From Chryseobacterium sp. FH2 (lineage in GTDB: Bacteria > Bacteroidota > Bacteroidia > Flavobacteriales > Weeksellaceae): 64,000 bases of DNA. The notes below the pieces were generated by a model. That model was not told where the DNA came from, did no database searches, and saw only the letters and a program-made list of their open reading frames with translations. The position numbers and the translations under genes were made by a program. The stretch covers positions 372,001 through 436,000 of the forward strand of contig NZ_LFNE01000002.1 in NCBI RefSeq assembly GCF_001045455.1, read 5' to 3'. Below, piece after piece: positions 59,495-64,000 of the stretch. Each line of letters starts with the position of its first letter. Within the stretch, counting starts at the first letter, position 1.

Positions 59495-61852
59495 ATGAGA
59501 AGATATCTACCGTTTTTTTTCTTTTTCCTGGTCAGTTCGACTTCTTTATTCTCGCAAAACACACCACCTAGAAAACCCCAAGTAAAAAAGCTTTCAGCTT
59601 CTACTGCAAAGGCGGGTACTCTTATTGATGTAAATGCTCCCGGATACAATGAATCGAATTTTACAATGGAGCAATTAGTTAAGGATGTATTAATATCATC
59701 AGGAACAAATTCATGTATCACCCCTAGTGTTTCTAATGTTGTGGTAACTCCAAATTTACCGGCCAGCAACTCTAATAGAGCTTGGGGATATTTTCATAAA
59801 GCATCAAGTAATTTTCCTTTTAAGGATGGAATTGTATTGGTAACAGGAAAGGCTAACCGCACAGGAAATATACCGGAAACCGGCCTTAGTGACGTAGTGG
59901 GTACAGGTAGTGATCCAGATCTTGTTGCGGCAACTAATCCAAGTAAACCGTTAAATGATGCTGTAATCCTTGAGTTTGATTTTGTTCCTACATCATCTCA
60001 GGTAAAATTTAATTATTTAATGGCTTCTGAAGAATATACATCGGATTATCCTTGTGGATATGCAGATTCATTTGCTTTGTTGATTAGACCTTCTTCAGGT
60101 GGTGCTTATACCAACATGGCGGTATTGCCAAGCGGAGCAGGTCCTGTAAGTATTACAAATATTCATCCCCTTATTCCTGGTATTTTTGGATGCCCTGCTA
60201 TAAACGAACAATATTTTGAAGGATACAACCCACCAATTATTGATACAAATCTTAATGGTAGAACAGTTCCTCTTACTGCTACAGCAACAGTAGTTGCAGG
60301 GCAACAATACCATTTTAAAATGGTAATTGCTGATGCAGGAGATACAGCTTTTGACTCTGCAGTATTTTTAGAAGGAGGATCTTTTAATATCGGAGTAGAT
60401 TTATTAGATCCAAGTGGTGCTACTTTACCGGAAGAAATCAATGTGTGTGACAATGTACCACAGGTAATCACAGCCTCTGTAAACGATCCTAATCTTACAT
60501 ATCAATGGTATCTTGACGGTGCTGTTGTTCCAGGTGCTACTACTAACACGATTACTGCTGTACAGCCTGGAAATTATGAGATTGAGGTTATGGTTCCTGG
60601 AAATCCGTGTCCTGGAAAAGCCTCAATTAAAATAAACGGAGGAACAACACCATTGGCTCAAGATGCAACTTTATTACTTTGCAGCACACCAGATATTACA
60701 ACTTTCGATCTTAGCCAGGCAATGCCTCTGATTAGCCCTACACCGGGAGCTGTTTTCCATTTCTATGAAAATCAGGCTGATGCTCAGGCCCAAAATAATA
60801 ATTATATTACCAATATTTTAAACTATAATGGTAATGATGGACAGATTTTATATACTGTAGTTTCCGACGGAGATTTTTGTAGTAAATTAATAGAGTTAAA
60901 ATTATTAAAAGAACTTACTCCCACAGCTCATATTACTTCTACAAGGGTAAAAGTATGTCCGGGAGAATCTGTGACATTAACGGCTTCAGGGGGAAATACA
61001 TATTTATGGGGTAATTTCTCAGGCACGGGGGATACTCAGACTGTTACTCTAAATCAGACAACGACATTTACAGTATATGCAATCGGGCAGAAAGGATGTA
61101 AATCTTTACAGCCGGCAACGATTACTGTTGAGGTTACACCAGAGCTTACAAGCCCTCTGAAAGATGTAGAAGTTTGTTTAGGAGACAGGGTGACTCTTGA
61201 TGCAGGAGCTGGACCGAATTATAAATATCTATGGAATACAGGTGCTACTACACAAACAATAGATGTGGACCAAATGGGTATTTATACAGTAGAAATCGAC
61301 AATGGTTACTGTAAGCAAATCTTCTCTGCAAAAGTAATGGCTGCTGCGATACCTTACTTTACTAATCTTAGTTATGACAACAACCATAATTTGACAGTAA
61401 TAGCGGCAAACCCTCCAATCAATAATATCACCGGAGTTTTAGAATATTCTATTGATAACGGAATTTCCTGGCAGGAATCAAATGTATTTACAAACCTTCT
61501 TGATAATACAAACTATACACTTTTAGTAAGAACAAAAGGAACTTCTTGTGTGGGAACTATTGATTTCTTCACATTCAAAATAACAAATATCATTACTCCT
61601 AATGATGATGGTGTAAATGATAAACTAGATCTTACATCTCTCGGAAGCTTCAAAAACTTCACAGGTTCTATCTATGATAGATATGGAGTGGAAATGTTCA
61701 AATTCTCAAAAGAAACACCTGTCTGGAACGGTACAGTAGGAGGCAAAAGATTGCCAACAGGTACGTATTGGTACAAATTCAATTTCAACTATGACAAATC
61801 AAAAGCTAAGTTGGAGAGATCAGGTTGGATTTTATTGAAAAACAGAGAATAA
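59495..61852 (+). CDS. Choice-of-anchor L surface protein, T9SS type B (paralogue 3 of 3)
   Basis: 785 aa. Signal peptide 1-21 (ends SLFSQ). Anchor L domain about 40-305 (TLIDVNAPGYNESNFTMEQLV, FPFKDGIVLVTG, ASEEYTSDYPC). Ig/PKD-like modules from about 320, with a CPGESVTLTASGG unit near 487. Type B sorting domain 698-785 (ITPNDDGVNDKLDL, YDRYGVEMF, SGWILLKN). Domain order follows paralogue 1, so these two are most alike in layout. Surface-exposed; ligand unknown. Own terminator. Confidence 0.87.
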   Translation: MRRYLPFFFFFLVSSTSLFSQNTPPRKPQVKKLSASTAKAGTLIDVNAPGYNESNFTMEQLVKDVLISSGTNSCITPSVSNVVVTPNLPASNSNRAWGYFHKASSNFPFKDGIVLVTGKANRTGNIPETGLSDVVGTGSDPDLVAATNPSKPLNDAVILEFDFVPTSSQVKFNYLMASEEYTSDYPCGYADSFALLIRPSSGGAYTNMAVLPSGAGPVSITNIHPLIPGIFGCPAINEQYFEGYNPPIIDTNLNGRTVPLTATATVVAGQQYHFKMVIADAGDTAFDSAVFLEGGSFNIGVDLLDPSGATLPEEINVCDNVPQVITASVNDPNLTYQWYLDGAVVPGATTNTITAVQPGNYEIEVMVPGNPCPGKASIKINGGTTPLAQDATLLLCSTPDITTFDLSQAMPLISPTPGAVFHFYENQADAQAQNNNYITNILNYNGNDGQILYTVVSDGDFCSKLIELKLLKELTPTAHITSTRVKVCPGESVTLTASGGNTYLWGNFSGTGDTQTVTLNQTTTFTVYAIGQKGCKSLQPATITVEVTPELTSPLKDVEVCLGDRVTLDAGAGPNYKYLWNTGATTQTIDVDQMGIYTVEIDNGYCKQIFSAKVMAAAIPYFTNLSYDNNHNLTVIAANPPINNITGVLEYSIDNGISWQESNVFTNLLDNTNYTLLVRTKGTSCVGTIDFFTFKITNIITPNDDGVNDKLDLTSLGSFKNFTGSIYDRYGVEMFKFSKETPVWNGTVGGKRLPTGTYWYKFNFNYDKSKAKLERSGWILLKNRE

Positions 61853-61868
61853 TCTCAATTGATAATGC

Positions 61869-61912
61869 AAAACAAAAAGCCTTTCAAACTGAAAGGCTTT
61901 TTGTTTTTTTTT
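61869..61912 (+). terminator. Rho-independent terminator after surface-protein gene 3
   Basis: 18-bp stem (aaaacaaaaagcctttca, 61869-61886) with its complement from 61890 to 61907, 3-nt loop, T run. Confidence 0.87.
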
Positions 61913-61941
61913 ACTTAGCTCAATAATATTTGAATAAAATA

Positions 61942-62712
61942 CTATTGATTTTCTTTCCAGAGAATAGTAAAGTTGATGAAGTCGGCAACGCTCAGTTCTT
62001 CAGCTCTTTTATCCATAAATTCGTGGGTCTTCAAGGCTTCAGGAATATTTAATATCTTTAAGGCATTAGACAGCTTTTTTCTTCTTTGGTTGAATCCGGT
62101 TTTTACAATTTGCTTAAAAAGTACTTCATTTCCGGCTAAACCCTCTTTTGGATTTCTTGTTAATCTGATAACTCCCGATTTTACTTTTGGAGGAGGATTA
62201 AATACATTTTCATGGACTGTAAATAGATACGAAGTATCATAATAGGCCTGAACCAAAACAGAAAGAATTCCATAATCTTTTGTTCTCGGAACTGCTGCAG
62301 TTCTTTCTGCTACTTCCTTTTGAAACATACCGACCATTTCAGGAATAAGCTCATAGTGATCAATGATTTTAAACAGAATCTGCGAAGAAATATTATAAGG
62401 AAAATTACCGATAACGGCAATCTGCCCTTCATTAATAAAGTTGAAATCCTGTTTTAAGAAATCTCCTACAAATGTATTTTCAGTAACACTTGAATAGTTG
62501 TTTTTCAAGTATTCGATAGACTCGGTGTCTATCTCTGCAAGATAAATGTTTTGGTCTTTTTCCAAAAGATATTTAGTAAGAACCCCCATTCCGGGACCTA
62601 CTTCCATAATATTCTTGTAGCCTTCAAAACTAAGACCTTCTACGATTTTTCTTGCGATGTTTTCATCAGTCAAAAAGTGTTGACCAAGATGCTTTTTTGC
62701 TTTTACACTCAA
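61942..62712 (-). CDS. rsmA: 16S rRNA dimethyladenosine transferase (RsmA/KsgA)
   Basis: 256 aa. GQHF (10-13), SAM motif EVGPGMG (37-43) and catalytic NFPYNI (103-108) are all present, and the C-terminal domain with GFNQRRKKLSNAL is typical. Role: dimethylates A1518 and A1519 of 16S rRNA in late small-subunit assembly. Convergent with the surface-protein gene and divergent from ftsX (92-bp gap). Confidence 0.96.
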   Translation of the reverse strand: MSVKAKKHLGQHFLTDENIARKIVEGLSFEGYKNIMEVGPGMGVLTKYLLEKDQNIYLAEIDTESIEYLKNNYSSVTENTFVGDFLKQDFNFINEGQIAVIGNFPYNISSQILFKIIDHYELIPEMVGMFQKEVAERTAAVPRTKDYGILSVLVQAYYDTSYLFTVHENVFNPPPKVKSGVIRLTRNPKEGLAGNEVLFKQIVKTGFNQRRKKLSNALKILNIPEALKTHEFMDKRAEELSVADFINFTILWKENQ

Positions 62713-62804
62713 TGTTTTTTATGATTTTATTAACAGTGATTTTCTCTTTTTCGTTCCCAAATTTCGGAAGTTTTTTTCTATTTTAGCCAAAAATTTTAAT
62801 ATTA

Positions 62805-63704
62805 ATGGCGAAATCTGTAGATGAGTTTAATAAGAAAAGGCTTAGGTCTAGCAATATTACAGTAGTAATAAGTATTGCCTTAGTGTTATTTTTGTTAGGA
62901 TTGATGGGGCTTATTTTAATTAATGCCCAAAAATATTCTGACTATATCAAAGAACAGCTTGTGGTAAACGCTTACTTTGATGAAAACTATGATGCTAAAG
63001 ATTCTGTAAAAATTGCAAAAATGGAAGCTGAAGTATTGAAAGAAGTACAGGCTTTGGGTCCCGTAAAAAAAGCGACTTACATTTCGAGAGATATGGCAGC
63101 AAAAGAAGCTAAAAAAAGTATGGGAATCGACAGCGATGCGCTTTTTGAGGAAAATATTTTTCCATCATCTATAGAAGTTGCTTTGAAACCTGAATATGTA
63201 GATCCTGCAAAAATTGACGAGGCTATAAAAGTAATAAAAGCTGTTCCGGGAATTGTTGATGTAAAGAATGACAGTACTTTGATGGTAGAAGTTTACAACA
63301 ACCTGAGTAAAATTTTAAAATGGATTTTAGGTTTCTCCATATTATTCCTGGTTCTGGCGGTTGTTTTAATTAATAATTCCATCCGTCTGAAAATTTTCTC
63401 AAAAAGGTTTATCATTAAAACTATGCAGCTGGTAGGTGCGAAGAGAAGATTTATATTAAAACCTTTTATTGTGGAAGCTGTTATTTTGGGAGCGATTGGT
63501 TCTGGAATCGGGCTTCTTGCGCTGTTTGGAGTTTGGTATTACTTTACGAGCCAGATTGGTTCTGCATTCGTACAGGATAATCAGCAGTATTTCTGGCTGG
63601 TTTTGCTTATACTTGGTGTAGGTATTTTTATTACGGTTTTAAGCACAGTTGTTGCAACCTGGAGATTCTTAAAATCAAACGTTGACGATTTATATTACTC
63701 TTAA
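62805..63704 (+). CDS. ftsX: Cell-division ABC transporter permease FtsX
   Basis: 299 aa. Four membrane helices: one near 18-42, then three after about 165 (LKWILGFSILFLVLAVVLI and following). The periplasmic loop between helices 1 and 2 (about 45-160) is the FtsX extracellular domain, and the later part has RLKIFSKRFIIKTMQLVGAKRRFI, the FtsX/permease block. Role: with the ATPase FtsE controls peptidoglycan hydrolases at the septum. FtsE is not next to it here. Two bp before the DUF3098 gene, so co-transcribed. Confidence 0.93.
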   Translation: MAKSVDEFNKKRLRSSNITVVISIALVLFLLGLMGLILINAQKYSDYIKEQLVVNAYFDENYDAKDSVKIAKMEAEVLKEVQALGPVKKATYISRDMAAKEAKKSMGIDSDALFEENIFPSSIEVALKPEYVDPAKIDEAIKVIKAVPGIVDVKNDSTLMVEVYNNLSKILKWILGFSILFLVLAVVLINNSIRLKIFSKRFIIKTMQLVGAKRRFILKPFIVEAVILGAIGSGIGLLALFGVWYYFTSQIGSAFVQDNQQYFWLVLLILGVGIFITVLSTVVATWRFLKSNVDDLYYS

Positions 63705-63706
63705 AA

Positions 63707-64000
63707 ATGAGCAAAAAAACAAATAAATTTTCCGCAGAAAATTTTGGTAAGAAAACTGCCGAAACTACACAGGAAAGTACTTTTTATTTTGGACAGCAAA
63801 ACTTTAAATGGATGCTGATAGGTTTAGCATTTATCGTGGTAGGCTTTCTTTTAATGATGGGCGCTGACGCCAATACAGTAGATGGAAAATTTGATGCCCA
63901 TTCCTGGAATGACGGGATCTTTTCTATCCGCAGAATCAGAATTGCACCTTTATTTGTTGTAATTGGTTTTGTGATTGAAGTGTACGCAATTTTAAAAAGA
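63707..64000 (+). CDS. DUF3098 family membrane protein, 3' end outside the window
   Basis: The 98 codons present reach the window edge without a stop. Cytoplasmic N-terminus rich in Lys/Thr, two hydrophobic helices (about 34-52 and 79-97) and the GADANTVDGKFDAHSWNDGIFSIRRIRIAP segment between them, in the style of DUF3098 proteins that follow ftsX in Bacteroidetes. ATG is 2 bp after the ftsX stop. Function unknown; a link to division is inference from position. Confidence 0.75.
   Translation, partial: MSKKTNKFSAENFGKKTAETTQESTFYFGQQNFKWMLIGLAFIVVGFLLMMGADANTVDGKFDAHSWNDGIFSIRRIRIAPLFVVIGFVIEVYAILKR

Overview
The window looks like chromosomal DNA of a member of the Flavobacteriia, most likely Chryseobacterium or a close relative (Weeksellaceae). 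The signs are low GC, promoters of the Bacteroidetes type (TTTG / TAnnTTTG), many Bacteroidetes lipoprotein signals, type IX secretion (T9SS) C-terminal sorting domains of both type A and type B, an archaeal-type short prolyl-tRNA synthetase, a fused E1 alpha-beta branched-chain dehydrogenase and an exonuclease-DnaE fusion. I see no rRNA or tRNA genes, no CRISPR array, no insertion sequence and no prophage. The genus is inference.

Layout. 1-5.5 kb: a DedA protein cut by the window edge, a lipoprotein esterase, a DUF808 membrane protein, an acyltransferase, and grpE-dnaJ. 5.5-8.6 kb: an odd GC-rich intergenic tract, an Nramp metal transporter with a likely operator over its promoter, and a DUF937/OmpA protein. 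8.7-12.8 kb: proS, divergent from a Trp/Gly-rich lipoprotein and an outer-membrane protein of the OmpP1/FadL type. 12.9-18.7 kb: a ZIP transporter and methyltransferase pair, an RlmL-type RNA methyltransferase, an SDR-AraC pair and a glycosyltransferase. 18.8-23.9 kb: a PLP-dependent lyase divergent from an Lrp/AsnC regulator, a bestrophin, and branched-chain 2-oxoacid dehydrogenase E1 with a TetR-like palindrome upstream. 24.1-28.8 kb: dnaE.

29-36 kb holds three paralogous, mosaic T9SS type A secreted proteins. 36-52.97 kb is mostly housekeeping: a K+ channel with a C-terminal zinc ribbon and a small membrane protein, a Nif3-like protein, a coiled-coil protein whose zinc-ribbon cysteines are all gone, acyl-CoA ligase and acyl-CoA dehydrogenase, an oxalate-decarboxylase-like bicupin, a DUF4349 lipoprotein, RF3, an MFS transporter, a CPBP protease, RdgB, RNase Z, a TIGR02757 protein and a DUF1003-like protein with perfect heptads. 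53-62 kb holds three paralogous choice-of-anchor L / T9SS type B surface proteins, the middle one enlarged by a 759-bp internal duplication. The end carries rsmA, ftsX and the start of a DUF3098 gene.

The most unusual content is the pair of secreted-protein families (about 15 kb together), which look like locally duplicating, recombining surface adhesins. Smaller oddities are the half-zinc DnaJ, the cysteine-less zinc-ribbon protein, the GC-rich tract at 5.6 kb and two predicted operators. No complete new defence or biosynthetic system is evident.
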